Below, piece after piece: positions 16,956 through 26,389 of a stretch of DNA of 64,000 bases. The first letter of the stretch is position 1. Each line of letters begins with the position of its first letter. A program made the translations under genes and the position numbers. Source of the stretch: Auraticoccus monumenti (GTDB lineage Bacteria > Actinomycetota > Actinomycetes > Propionibacteriales > Propionibacteriaceae); the NCBI RefSeq assembly GCF_900101785.1, contig NZ_LT629688.1:2976001-3040000 (forward strand), in the 5' to 3' direction. A model generated the notes under the pieces. The model was not told the DNA's origin, did no database searches, and was given only the letters and a program-made list of their open reading frames with translations.

Positions 16956-16973
16956 TACTAGGACGTCCTAGTA
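16956..16973. promoter_or_regulatory. Perfect 18-bp palindrome upstream of the mutase gene (candidate operator)
   Basis: TACTAGGACGTCCTAGTA, exact dyad symmetry, 26 bp before the ATG at 17000 and 79 bp before the divergent cytidylyltransferase start. The A/T-rich ends stand out in this GC-rich DNA. Size and symmetry suit a MarR or TetR dimer; TAGTAT inside or just after it may serve as -10. Confidence 0.7.
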
Positions 16974-16999
16974 TCGGAGGGGACGACGAGGAGGTCGTG

Positions 17000-18694
17000 A
17001 TGGCGGCAGGAGCGGGACGGGCGCGGTGGGAGCGGGCCTACCGGGAGGCGGAGCGGCGCGGTCAGGTGCGCGAGGCCGACTTCACGACGCTGTCCGGGGC
17101 CCAGGTCGACCCCGTCTACGGACCACCGGACGAGGCCGCCGACCCGCGGGTGGACCGGATCGGCTGGCCCGGTGAGTTCCCCTTCACGCGCGGGCTGCAC
17201 GCCACCGGCTACCGCGGTCGCCCCTGGACCATCCGGCAGTTCGCCGGGTTCGGCAGCGCCCGGCAGACCAACGAGCGCTACCGGATGATCCTGGACGGCG
17301 GGGGCGGTGGGCTCAGCGTGGCCTTCGACATGCCCACCCTGATGGGCCGCGACTCCGACGACCCCCGCTGCCTCGGCGAGGTCGGCCACTGCGGGGTGGC
17401 GGTGGACTCCGCGGCCGACATGGAGGTGCTCTTCGACCGGATCGACCTCGGTGCCGTGACCACGTCGATGACCATCTCCGGCCCGGCGGTGCCGGTGTTC
17501 TGCATGTACGTGGTGGCCGCCGAGCGCCAGGGCGTCGACCCGGCGCGGCTCGACGGCACCCTGCAGACCGACATCTACAAGGAGTACATCGCCCAGAAGG
17601 AGTGGATCTTCGACCCCGAGCCGCACCTGCGGCTGATCGGTGACCTGATGGAGCACACCACGGCCACCATGCCGCGCTACAAGCCGCTCAGCGTCTCCGG
17701 CTACCACATCCGCGAGGCCGGGGCGACGGCGGCGCAGGAGCTGGCCTTCACCCTGGCCGACGGGTTCGGCTACGTCGAGCTCGGCCTCTCCCGCGGGCTG
17801 GACGTGGACGTCTTCGCCCCCGGCCTGAGCTTCTTCTTCGACGCCCACCTGGACTTCTTCGAGGAGATCGCCAAGTTCCGTGCCGCCCGGCGGATCTGGG
17901 CGCGGTGGATGCGCGACCGCTTCGGGGCCACCACGCCGCGGGCCCAGTGGCTGCGGTTCCACACCCAGACCGCGGGGGTCTCGCTGACCGCCCAGCAGCC
18001 GTACAACAACGTGGTCCGCACCGCGGTGGAGGCGATGGCGGCCGTGCTGGGCGGGACGAACTCGCTGCACACCAACGCCCTGGACGAGACCCTGGCGCTG
18101 CCCACCGAGCGGTCCGCGGAGATCGCCCTGCGCACCCAGCAGGTGCTGGCCGAGGAGACCGGGGTGCTCAACGTGGCCGACCCGCTCGGCGGCTCCTGGT
18201 ACGTCGAGGAGCTCACCGACCGGCTCGAGGCCGAGGCGGAGGCGGTGTTCGCCCGGATCGAGGCGATGGGGGAGCGGCGCTCGGCGCACCCGATCGGCCC
18301 GATCACCTCGGGGCTGCTGCGCGGCATCGAGGACGGCTGGTTCACCGGGGAGATCGCCGAGTCCGCCTTCCGCCACCAGGTGGCGGTGGAGAAGGGGGAC
18401 AAGCGGGTGGTCGGGGTCAACTGCCACACCGGCACCGTCACCGGCGAGCTGGAGATCCTCCGGGTCAGCCACGAGGTGGAGGCCGAGCAGCGACGGGTGC
18501 TGGCCGAGCGGCGGGCCTCCCGCGACGACGCCGAGGTCGCCCGCACGCTGGCCGAGCTGCGTCGGGTGGCCCGCGGCACCGGGTCGACGATCGAGCCGAT
18601 GCTGGCCGCCGTCCGGGCCGAGGCGACCCTGGGTGAGATCTGCGACCTGCTCCGCGAGGAGTGGGGCACCTACACCGAGCCCGCCCGGTTCTGA
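17000..18694 (+). CDS. icmA: Isobutyryl-CoA mutase-type acyl-CoA mutase, large (substrate-binding) subunit
   Basis: AdoCbl-dependent carbon-skeleton mutase, 564 residues, containing only the TIM-barrel substrate domain; the C-terminal B12-binding domain of full-length MutB is absent, as in IcmA. Substrate-determining positions read Phe81 (TIRQFAGFG) and Gln199 (EYIAQKEW). These align with Phe80/Gln198 of Streptomyces IcmA and differ from the Tyr/Arg pair of methylmalonyl-CoA mutase, so isobutyryl-/n-butyryl-CoA is the best prediction. A partner IcmB (about 130 residues, DxHxxG) must be elsewhere; none is in this window. ATG at 17000 with GAGGAGG ribosome site (16988-16994). Confidence 0.88.
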   Translation: MAAGAGRARWERAYREAERRGQVREADFTTLSGAQVDPVYGPPDEAADPRVDRIGWPGEFPFTRGLHATGYRGRPWTIRQFAGFGSARQTNERYRMILDGGGGGLSVAFDMPTLMGRDSDDPRCLGEVGHCGVAVDSAADMEVLFDRIDLGAVTTSMTISGPAVPVFCMYVVAAERQGVDPARLDGTLQTDIYKEYIAQKEWIFDPEPHLRLIGDLMEHTTATMPRYKPLSVSGYHIREAGATAAQELAFTLADGFGYVELGLSRGLDVDVFAPGLSFFFDAHLDFFEEIAKFRAARRIWARWMRDRFGATTPRAQWLRFHTQTAGVSLTAQQPYNNVVRTAVEAMAAVLGGTNSLHTNALDETLALPTERSAEIALRTQQVLAEETGVLNVADPLGGSWYVEELTDRLEAEAEAVFARIEAMGERRSAHPIGPITSGLLRGIEDGWFTGEIAESAFRHQVAVEKGDKRVVGVNCHTGTVTGELEILRVSHEVEAEQRRVLAERRASRDDAEVARTLAELRRVARGTGSTIEPMLAAVRAEATLGEICDLLREEWGTYTEPARF

Positions 18695-18805
18695 CGGCCC
18701 GGACGGGGCTCCCCGCACCGCCACCGGCGGCCCCGGGGGCGCCGGCTCTGGTCCGGCCCGCGGCGAGGTGCGTCGCTCGGCCGGTGGGACCGTAGGCTCC
18801 GCCCC

Positions 18806-20443
18806 ATGACCCCGGACCGTCACGAGGACCACGTGGTCGTCGTGGGCGCCACCTCCACCGCGGTCCGGCTCGCCGAGGAGCTGCAGAAGTCCGGTGAGCG
18901 GGTGGTGGCGCTGACCCGCGTCGGCGACGACGACCACGACGACGAGCTGGCCGAGGCGGGCGCCCGGGTGCTGCCGGTCCGCCGGGTCGGGGAGGCGGAG
19001 CTGCGCGAGGCCGGTGCCCCCCGGGCCCGCTGCGTGGTGGTGCTGGGCGCCGACGACGTCAACGTCATCCGGGTCGCGCTGATGGTGGAGGAGATGTGCC
19101 CCGGGGTCCGGCTGGTGCTGGAGATGGCCAACCCCGACCTGGCCCGCCGGCTGGAACCGCTGCTGGGGGAGTGCGTGGTCCTCTCCGCCGCGGAGATCGC
19201 CGCGCCCTCGATCGTGGCCGCGGCGCTGGAGAGCTCGGAGGTGGAGACCTTCGAGCTGGCCGGGCGCCCGGTGGTCGCCGGGGCCCGGGACCGCGTGGGA
19301 GGTGAGCTGCTGGCCGTGCTCGGCGACACCACCCGGGTGGGCACCGACGCGCTGCTCCCCGTCGACGGGGACCTGGTCCTCGGCACCGAGATCATCGGGC
19401 GCGCCGGCGGATCGGTGCGGACCACCGGGCTGCCCGGGGCGCTGCGACGCACCTTCGACCGGCGGCTGCGGTGGGTGCTGCTCGGGCTCGTCGCGCTGAT
19501 CGCCGCCTCGGCGGCGTACTTCCGGCTCAACGGGGTCGGCTGGTGGCAGGCGCTCTACCTCGCGCTGACCACCTCCACCCAGACCGGGGTGGACGTCGAG
19601 GTGGAGGCGCTGCCGCTGGTGGCGCGCTTCGGGGCCGTGGTGATCCAGCTGTTCGGCCTGACCCTGTCCGCCGGCATCACCGCGGTGGTGGTGGACCTGC
19701 TCGTCACCAGCCGGCTGGCCGCGCTCACCGGTGGCGTGCGGGGCAAGCCCCGCCACCACGTGGTGGTCTGCGGGCTGGGCCGGATCGGCACCTCGGTGAT
19801 GCTCCGGCTGCACGAGCGGCGGGTGGCGGTGGTGGCGGTCGAGCGCGACGAGGACGGCCTCGGGGTGCGACGGGCCCGGCAGCTGAAGGTGCCGGTGGTG
19901 ATCGCCGAGGGCACCGACACCGCCGCGCTCGAGGTGGCCGGGATCGACCGGGCCGACGTGGTGCTCGCCCTGACCGACGACGACGCGGCCAACCTGGAGA
20001 TCGCGCTGGTGGCCAAGGAGGTCAACCCCCGGGTCCGGGTGGTCACCCGGCTCTTCGACCACGCCCTGGCCGCCCGGGTGGAGCGGACCATGGACCTCGG
20101 TCCGACCCGCAGCGTCTCGGTGCTGGCCGCCCCGGCCTTCGCCGCCGCCACCCTGGGCCGGCACTCGGAGACGATCTTCCCGGTGGGGAGGCGGGTGCTG
20201 ATCTTCACCGAGCTGACGATCACCGACGAGCTCGGCGGGACGCTGCCGCCGTCGGTCGTCGAGCGTCCCGGCCTGGTGCGGCTGCTGGCCGTGCAGCGCC
20301 CCGGCGGCGTCTGGTCCTGGCGACCGGACGACACGCCCCTGTCCGCCGGGGACCGGCTGGCCGTGGCGGCGACCCGCACCGGGCTGGCCGAGCTGCTGTC
20401 CCGGCTGCACGGTGCGGACCCGGTCGGGCGGAGGTCGGCGTGA
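18806..20443 (+). CDS. Two-TM channel-like protein with two TrkA/RCK domains
   Basis: A 545-residue protein: first Rossmann-like TrkA-N domain (about 8-200), two transmembrane helices (about 224-242 and 272-298) with a short re-entrant region between them, second TrkA-N domain (about 315-440; VVVCGLGRIGTSV is the nucleotide-binding GxGxxG) and TrkA-C (about 460-535). The pore region reads TTSTQTGVDVE and lacks the TVGYG potassium filter, as in Castor/Pollux-like proteins, so ion specificity is uncertain. ATG start with TAGGCT ending 7 nt upstream (18793-18798), i.e. leaderless. Overlaps the DUF1990 gene by GTGA. Confidence 0.83.
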   Translation: MTPDRHEDHVVVVGATSTAVRLAEELQKSGERVVALTRVGDDDHDDELAEAGARVLPVRRVGEAELREAGAPRARCVVVLGADDVNVIRVALMVEEMCPGVRLVLEMANPDLARRLEPLLGECVVLSAAEIAAPSIVAAALESSEVETFELAGRPVVAGARDRVGGELLAVLGDTTRVGTDALLPVDGDLVLGTEIIGRAGGSVRTTGLPGALRRTFDRRLRWVLLGLVALIAASAAYFRLNGVGWWQALYLALTTSTQTGVDVEVEALPLVARFGAVVIQLFGLTLSAGITAVVVDLLVTSRLAALTGGVRGKPRHHVVVCGLGRIGTSVMLRLHERRVAVVAVERDEDGLGVRRARQLKVPVVIAEGTDTAALEVAGIDRADVVLALTDDDAANLEIALVAKEVNPRVRVVTRLFDHALAARVERTMDLGPTRSVSVLAAPAFAAATLGRHSETIFPVGRRVLIFTELTITDELGGTLPPSVVERPGLVRLLAVQRPGGVWSWRPDDTPLSAGDRLAVAATRTGLAELLSRLHGADPVGRRSA

Positions 20444-21012
20444 GCGACGCGCGGGGCAGGACCCGGGTCGCGGAGCCGATGCCTGCTGCGGAGGTCGAGC
20501 GCTGGCGGGCCGCCCCGCTCAGCTACGCCGGGGCGTGGGAGCCCGGGGCGCTGCTCGACCCCGACGGCACCGGCGTGCCCTCCCCGGGACGGGGCTGGCA
20601 CCGGCTGCACCACACCCGAGAGGTGCCGGCCGACCGGTGGGAGGCCGCCGGGCGGGCGCTGCTCACCTGGCAGCTGCAGCTGGGCAGCCGGATCGGGGTG
20701 CGGGCCGAGACGTCCCCGCTGCAGCCGGGCACGGTCGCGGTGCTGGGGATCGGGCCGGTGCGAGCGCCGGTCCGGGTGCTGGCGGTGCGGACCGGGCCCG
20801 ACCTGGTGGGCTTCGCCTACGGCACGCTCCCCGGGCACCCGGAGGTCGGTGAGGAGGCGTTCTGGCTGGAGCGACGCGGAGACCGGGTGGTGGGCGTCGT
20901 CTCGGCGCTGTCGCGTGGCGGCACGTGGTACACCCGCCTCGGCGGCCCGGTCGGCCGACGGCTGCAGCACGTCGCCGCGTGGCACTACCTGTCCGTCCTG
21001 GGGCGCTCCTGA
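20440..21012 (+). CDS. DUF1990 family protein
   Basis: A 190-residue soluble protein matching the DUF1990 family of actinobacteria and plants by its overall pattern: PLSYAGAWEPG near the start, GRGWHRLHHTREV, and the C-terminal FAYGTLPGHPEVGEEAFWLER with VVSALSRGGTWYTRLGGPVGRRLQ. No catalytic residues are known for the family. GTG start overlaps the previous stop codon by 4 nt with a GCGGAGG ribosome site, so it is translationally coupled to the channel gene. Confidence 0.8.
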   Translation: MSDARGRTRVAEPMPAAEVERWRAAPLSYAGAWEPGALLDPDGTGVPSPGRGWHRLHHTREVPADRWEAAGRALLTWQLQLGSRIGVRAETSPLQPGTVAVLGIGPVRAPVRVLAVRTGPDLVGFAYGTLPGHPEVGEEAFWLERRGDRVVGVVSALSRGGTWYTRLGGPVGRRLQHVAAWHYLSVLGRS

Positions 21013-21146
21013 GTCCGCGGAGGGCTCAGCGGGTACGAGGTCCCTGAGCCAGCGACGGGTGCCCCCTGCGGACGTCGTGGCGGCCCGCACGCAGGGGATG
21101 GCGAGGTCGGCCACCCCGGCGCACGCTCACGCGACTGAGGGGCCTG

Positions 21147-21539
21147 TCACGCGCTGGAGGAGAACGAGTCGACCTGGCGGGCGAGCGGCACCGTGCCGTC
21201 GACGACCACGTCCCCGGTGTGCGCGGTGGTGACGGTCTCGATGAGGACGATCTCGACCTCCTCCTCAGCCACCGGGTTGTGCCGGACCCCGCGGGGCACG
21301 ACGAAGAACTCACCCGGGCCGAGCCGCACCTCCCGGTCCCCCTCGAGCTGGATCCGCAGATCGCCGGAGACGACGAGGAACATCTCGTCCTCCTCCTCGT
21401 GGGCGTGCCACACCAGCTCGCCGAGCAGCTTGGCCACCTTGACGTACTGGTTGTTCACCTGACCGATGACCCTCGGCGTCCAGTGCTCGGTGACGCGCTC
21501 GAGCTCCGCCGTGATCGTCGTGGCGCTGAGGTGGGACAC
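21147..21539 (-). CDS. Small cupin-domain protein
   Basis: A 130-residue single-domain cupin. Motif 1 is visible as WHAHEEEDEMFLVVSG (His-x-His-x4-Glu pattern) and motif 2 as GPGEFFVVPRGVRHNP, giving the usual 3-His/1-Glu metal site. The substrate is unknown; similar proteins are annotated as mannose-6-phosphate isomerase-like. GTG start with AAGGAGG ribosome site 5 nt upstream. It lies 38 bp downstream of the phosphoglucomutase gene on the same strand and is likely co-transcribed with it. Confidence 0.83.
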   Translation of the reverse strand: MSHLSATTITAELERVTEHWTPRVIGQVNNQYVKVAKLLGELVWHAHEEEDEMFLVVSGDLRIQLEGDREVRLGPGEFFVVPRGVRHNPVAEEEVEIVLIETVTTAHTGDVVVDGTVPLARQVDSFSSSA

Positions 21540-21577
21540 GGGTCCTCCTTGAGGTGATCGGGCCGCCGCGGACGAGG

Positions 21578-23206
<1,629 letters not shown>

Positions 23207-23254
23207 GGGCCCCATCCTGGCCCACCCCCTCCGACGTCCACCACCCCGGTCGCC

Positions 23255-24253
23255 TCAGCGGTGCCGCAGCAGGAAGGGTCGCAGGCCCGCCGCCATGGCG
23301 CGGGTCCAGCTCCGACGGTGCGGTAGCCCGGGTAGGTCGGGCTGGCGTGAGCGCTGGTGCAGCGCCGCGGCCAGGCCGACCACCACGGCCCGCATCAGCT
23401 CGACGTCGACGCCGCCGGCCACGGGGTGCGTGCGCCACAACCCGCTCACGTCCACCTCCCCACCGTCCAGCCGGTCCCCACCGGAGGCGACGACGTCGGC
23501 GAGCAGCACGGCGGGGTCGGTCCAGGGGGCCGTGGAACCAGGATGGGCCCAGTCCAGGAACCACACCCCGCCCCGGTCGTCACGCAGCACGTTGTCGGCA
23601 CGCAGGTCCAGGTGACCCAGCACCGGCGGGTGGAGGGCGGAACCGTCGACGTGGGCGTCCATCTCCTCGAGCCGCGTCCGCCAGGGGCGCAACAGCTCCG
23701 ACCACAGGTCGTCCGGGTCGTCGTGCACGGCCCGCCAGCCGCGCAGGAAGGCGCCGACCTCGGCCGAGACGTCCCAGCTCGTCGTGTGCAGGACCGGGGC
23801 CACGCCCTGCCAGGCGTCGAGCACGTCCACCACGTCGGCCCGGGACCACGGGTGCCTGACCGGGTCGCCGTCGACGGCCTCCTGGACGATCACCGCCCAC
23901 CGACCGCCCCGCGTGGGCACGTCGGCCTCCGCCACGAAGGCCGGCACGTGGGGCAGCGCCGGGAGCCGGGCCGCGACCGCAGCCTCACGTCGGTACAGCT
24001 CGTGCCCGACGGGGTTGTCGTCGTGCGCGATCGCCTTGACGAAGAGGCTCCTGGTACTGCCGTGCACGACGGCCGCCACCCCCGTGGACATGCCGCCGAC
24101 CCGGTCCTCGCACCGGAGGACGTCCTGACCGAGCTGCCCCTGCACGAAGACCTGCACCTCCGGCGGCGCGGCCGCCCAGCCGGTCCGCCGACCGCGCAGG
24201 TAGGTGGCGGGCAGCGACGGCCCGGGGTGCCGGGGGTCGGCGGAGGCGCGCAC
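23255..24253 (-). CDS. Aminoglycoside phosphotransferase-like kinase
   Basis: APH/choline-kinase-fold protein of 332 residues. The catalytic loop GHLDLRADNVL (the HxDxxxxN motif) and the metal-binding Asp of WFLDWAHPG are intact; N-terminal lobe GVAAVV and FVKAIA with the ATP-binding Lys. Substrate unknown. The start is uncertain: GTG at 24253 is chosen because CACGAT ends 6 nt upstream on the minus strand; a GTG at 24289 would add 12 residues without recognisable similarity. It lies upstream of pgm on the same strand. Confidence 0.78.
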   Translation of the reverse strand: MRASADPRHPGPSLPATYLRGRRTGWAAAPPEVQVFVQGQLGQDVLRCEDRVGGMSTGVAAVVHGSTRSLFVKAIAHDDNPVGHELYRREAAVAARLPALPHVPAFVAEADVPTRGGRWAVIVQEAVDGDPVRHPWSRADVVDVLDAWQGVAPVLHTTSWDVSAEVGAFLRGWRAVHDDPDDLWSELLRPWRTRLEEMDAHVDGSALHPPVLGHLDLRADNVLRDDRGGVWFLDWAHPGSTAPWTDPAVLLADVVASGGDRLDGGEVDVSGLWRTHPVAGGVDVELMRAVVVGLAAALHQRSRQPDLPGLPHRRSWTRAMAAGLRPFLLRHR

Positions 24254-24408
24254 CCGGCCATCGTGCCGCCCGGGTTCGGCGTCGGCCACCGGGTTGTCGG
24301 CGGGCAGGACCCGGGCGGGACGGTGCGTGGGGTGCCCGGGGCCCAGTAGTCTCGGCTGCTGGACGGACCGCTCGACGGTCGCTCAGCACGTCACGAAGGA
24401 TGCACCTG

Positions 24409-25320
24409 ATGACCTCCTCCAGCTTCAGCCGGCCCGGTGCCGTCGACCTCTCCTCCCTCGCCAACCGCGCCTCCCAGGGGCAGCCGGCCGCCGGCGGGCG
24501 CTCGTGGGTGCTCGACGTCACCGCGGCGACCTTCAACGACCTGGTGGGTCGGAGCCAGCAGCACCCGGTGGTGCTGGAGATCCACTCCCCGCGGGCGCAG
24601 GGGGCCGCCGAGCTGAGCCGCGACCTGGCCGAGCTGGCCCAGGCCGCCGGCGGGAAGTTCCTGCTCGGCCGTGTCGACGTCGACGTGGAGACCCAGATCG
24701 CCCAGGCGCTCGGGGTCCAGCAGGTGCCGATGGTCCTCGGGGTGCTGATGGGGCAGCCGGTCCCGCTGTTCCAGGGCGTCCTGCCCAAGCAGCAGATCCA
24801 GGCCTACCTCGACCAGCTGCTCCAGGCCGCGGTGGCCAACGGCGTGGTCGGCACCGCCGAGCCGGTGGCCGCCGCAGCCGGTGCGGGCGAGGTCGCCGAG
24901 GACGAGCCGGACCCCCGCTTCGCCGCCGCCGACGCCGCCCTCGAGCGCGGTGACTTCGCTGCCGCGGAGGCCGAGTTCGACGCGTTGCTGGCTGCCGACC
25001 CCAAGGACGCCGAGGCCGCTGCCGGCAAGGCCCAGGCCGGGCTGCTGGCCCGCACCACCGGCGTCGACCCGCAGGCCGTGCTGGCCGCCGCGGACGCCGC
25101 TCCCGACGACCTGGACGCGGTCACCGCGGCCGCCGACGTCGAGGTGGTGACCGGGGTCCCGGAGCTGGCCTTCGAGCGGCTGATCACCTTCGTCCGCGAC
25201 CACCCGGGGGAGGAGCGGGAGGCCGCGCGCAAGCGGCTGCTGGCCCTCTTCGAGACGATCGGCTCCAGCGACCCGCGGGTGCTCAAGGCCCGGCGGGCGC
25301 TGACCACCGCGCTGTTCTGA
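24409..25320 (+). CDS. YbbN/CnoX-like thioredoxin-fold co-chaperone with tetratricopeptide repeats
   Basis: A 303-residue protein: thioredoxin-like domain (about 38-135) followed by TPR-like helices (about 165-300). The CxxC active site is absent; the equivalent position reads HSPRAQG, but the cis-Pro loop VQQVPMVLG is kept, so it is not an oxidoreductase. E. coli YbbN (CnoX) is a holdase that hands clients to GroEL and DnaK. ATG at 24409 is chosen over 24400 because GAAGGA (24395-24400) is correctly spaced only for the former. The last three codons and stop form the first unit of a 17-bp tandem repeat. Confidence 0.87.
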   Translation: MTSSSFSRPGAVDLSSLANRASQGQPAAGGRSWVLDVTAATFNDLVGRSQQHPVVLEIHSPRAQGAAELSRDLAELAQAAGGKFLLGRVDVDVETQIAQALGVQQVPMVLGVLMGQPVPLFQGVLPKQQIQAYLDQLLQAAVANGVVGTAEPVAAAAGAGEVAEDEPDPRFAAADAALERGDFAAAEAEFDALLAADPKDAEAAAGKAQAGLLARTTGVDPQAVLAAADAAPDDLDAVTAAADVEVVTGVPELAFERLITFVRDHPGEEREAARKRLLALFETIGSSDPRVLKARRALTTALF

Positions 25321-25396
25321 GCACCGCGCTGTTCTGAGCACCGCACTGTTCTGAGCACCGCACTGTTCTGAGCACCGGCCTGATCTGAGCACCGCA
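25312..25396 (+). repeat. 17-bp tandem repeat, five copies, spanning the stop codon of the YbbN-like gene
   Basis: Units 25312-25328, 25329-25345, 25346-25362, 25363-25379 and 25380-25396, consensus CTGTTCTGAGCACCGCA. Units 2 and 3 are identical; units 4 and 5 carry one to two changes. The first unit contains the stop codon TGA of the gene, so each copy repeats a TGA; because 17 is not a multiple of three, successive TGAs fall in different frames. Confidence 0.95.
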
Positions 25397-25535
25397 CGCG
25401 GGCGACGGCCACCGTCAGCACGCGGTGACGACGTGGACGTCAGCGCGGTCCGGCGCGGCCCCGAGCCGCCCGAGCGGCATGGGGAGCCGGCCGGGGTCCT
25501 CGGCCCGAGGACGAAGAGGTCCCCGGGCCTCCCGG

Positions 25536-26378
25536 TCAGTCGCGGGCGAAGAGCCCGACGGCGTCCCAGGCCACCCAGCCACCGCTGGCCAGCACGAGCT
25601 CGATCCGGTTGGTGCCCGGCTGCAGCATCCCGGCCGGCATCTCGGGCTCGAAGTAGGAGCGGACCAGCGTCGAGCCGGGGACGGTGGCGTCGCCCTCCCG
25701 CGAGCCCCTCGTCCCGCCCTGGGGCAGGACGATCCTGGCGAGCTCGCGGTCGTTGACCAGCACCTCCAGCGTGCCGCCCAGCCTGGTGGTGTCGACCAGC
25801 CAGATGGCCAGGTCGTGATCGGCGGCCGGGGCACCGGGCAGGTCGAAGGACCAGCGCGCCCGGTAGACCTTGCGGCCGGCCCAGGCGTCACCGGGACCGG
25901 GCAGCAGGTAGGGCCAGGCCGTGCCCGGGGTGTCGCGACCCTGGACGTAGTCGAAGGTGGCGTCCGGGTAGGTGGTCGGGATCTGCGCGTACCCACCGGG
26001 GGCGAAGCGGTGCTCCAGCGTCCTGCCGTCGAACTCGCCGATCGTGGCCACCGGCGTGCCGGTGCCGACCACCGAGGGGGTGGACGTCGCGGTGATGACC
26101 GCACTGGGACGTCCCAGCCGGCCGGCGTCGTCGCGGGCGACGACGCGGTAGCTCCAGGTCTCGCCCAGCGGGTCAAGACCGGCGTGGACGAGGCGCGGGT
26201 ACACGCTCTTGGCGACCAGATTGGTCTCGCTCGGCTCGAAGGAGGTCTGCCGACCGCGGACGGCGTGGACCCGGTAGTGGTCGATCAGCGGGTCGAAGCC
26301 GAGCGAGGTCCAGCTGATGGTGCTGCGGGTGATGGCGCTCTCGGCGCGCAGGCCGGTGACGGCGGGGGGACGGCTCAT
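25536..26378 (-). CDS. Fibronectin type III plus PL4-C-terminal-like carbohydrate-binding protein
   Basis: A 280-residue protein with an N-terminal FnIII domain (about 5-95; STISWTSLGFDPLIDHYRV and WSYRVVARDDAGRLG) and a C-terminal beta-sandwich (about 105-280) resembling the third domain of rhamnogalacturonan lyase (PL4): IGEFDGRTLEHRF, a YRARWSFDLP strand, WLVDTTRLGGTLEVLVND and GTNRIELVLASGGWVAWDAVGLF. No lyase catalytic domain and no signal peptide are visible, which is odd for such domains. It follows the Tat-exported PhoD gene by 11 bp with an AAGGAG ribosome site, so the two are co-transcribed. Confidence 0.7.
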   Translation of the reverse strand: MSRPPAVTGLRAESAITRSTISWTSLGFDPLIDHYRVHAVRGRQTSFEPSETNLVAKSVYPRLVHAGLDPLGETWSYRVVARDDAGRLGRPSAVITATSTPSVVGTGTPVATIGEFDGRTLEHRFAPGGYAQIPTTYPDATFDYVQGRDTPGTAWPYLLPGPGDAWAGRKVYRARWSFDLPGAPAADHDLAIWLVDTTRLGGTLEVLVNDRELARIVLPQGGTRGSREGDATVPGSTLVRSYFEPEMPAGMLQPGTNRIELVLASGGWVAWDAVGLFARD

Positions 26379-26389
26379 GACGTTCTCCT

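Noticed and set aside
18700-18805. Terminator between the mutase and channel genes
   Set aside because: Several short GC-rich inverted repeats exist (for example GGGG-CT-CCCC) but none is long enough or positioned well enough to support a call.
16958-20410. A minus-strand frame of 1150 codons opposite the mutase and channel genes
   Set aside because: Composition is Gly/Arg/His/Pro-rich with no motif, and the plus strand encodes two complete conserved proteins.
25405-25535. Possible small gene between the 17-bp repeat and the FnIII gene
   Set aside because: No start with ribosome site and no conserved motif; reads as intergenic sequence.
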